A DNA stretch of 5,509 bases from Bacilli bacterium. Its GTDB lineage: Bacteria; Bacillota_I; Bacilli_A; RFN20; CAG-826. Below the pieces are notes generated by a model. That model ran no database searches. It saw only the letters and a list, made by a program, of their open reading frames with translations, and was not told the DNA's origin. The DNA lies in the NCBI GenBank assembly GCA_017531065.1, contig JAFXLR010000140.1:1-5509 (forward strand), read 5' to 3'. The position numbers and the translations under genes were made by a program. Positions 5,506 to 5,509 of this stretch are shown one piece after another. Each line of letters begins with the position of its first letter. The first letter of the stretch is position 1.

Positions 5506-5509
5506 GCAG

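Overview
The window looks like a chromosomal segment of a low-GC-lineage bacterium, most likely an uncultured gut member of the Bacilli/Firmicutes (RF39- or Erysipelotrichia-like); this placement is inference. It rests on clear AGGAGG-type ribosome binding sites, classic hairpin-plus-U-tract terminators, a lipobox lipoprotein carrying the 'ATCTEAG...CxxC' repeat style common in such genomes, genes of balanced base composition, and AT-rich intergenic DNA. About 17 Trp codons in the three complete genes are all TGG and the four stops are TAG, TAA, TAA and TAA. This argues for the standard bacterial code and against a UGA-Trp mollicute.

Layout. (1) Bases 1-1215, plus strand: the C-terminal 404 residues of an elongation factor G family protein, probably an EF-G-like paralogue, ending in a strong terminator (about 1226-1256). 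(2) Bases 1293-2900, minus strand: a two-gene operon encoding an unrecognised single-pass membrane protein and, 3 bases downstream, an MscS-family mechanosensitive channel. The channel's ribosome binding site lies inside the last codons of the upstream gene, so the two are probably translationally coupled. The upstream gene has a -10-like box only 6 bases before its ATG and no Shine-Dalgarno, suggesting a leaderless transcript. (3) Bases 3015-5030, minus strand: a 671-residue secreted lipoprotein with Cys/His-rich repeats near the N terminus and two related beta-rich, carbohydrate-binding-like modules behind them. It has its own terminator (about 2951-2980). (4) Bases 5031-5379: a non-coding, AT-rich region with several dyad symmetries, a possible promoter for the lipoprotein, and the terminator of the next gene. 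(5) Bases 5380-5455, minus strand: a tRNA-Lys(CUU) gene whose 3' strand does not pair properly with its 5' strand, so it appears chimeric or decaying.

The genes do not form one pathway. The EF-G paralogue acts in translation, the membrane protein plus MscS pair acts at the cell membrane (osmotic safety valve plus a possible partner), and the lipoprotein is a surface protein probably involved in binding an extracellular ligand. No mobile-element gene, CRISPR array or obvious defence system is visible. The points most worth a second look are the mismatched tRNA-Lys, the Cys/His repeat lipoprotein with duplicated modules, the uncharacterised partner of MscS, and the dyad-rich intergenic region.
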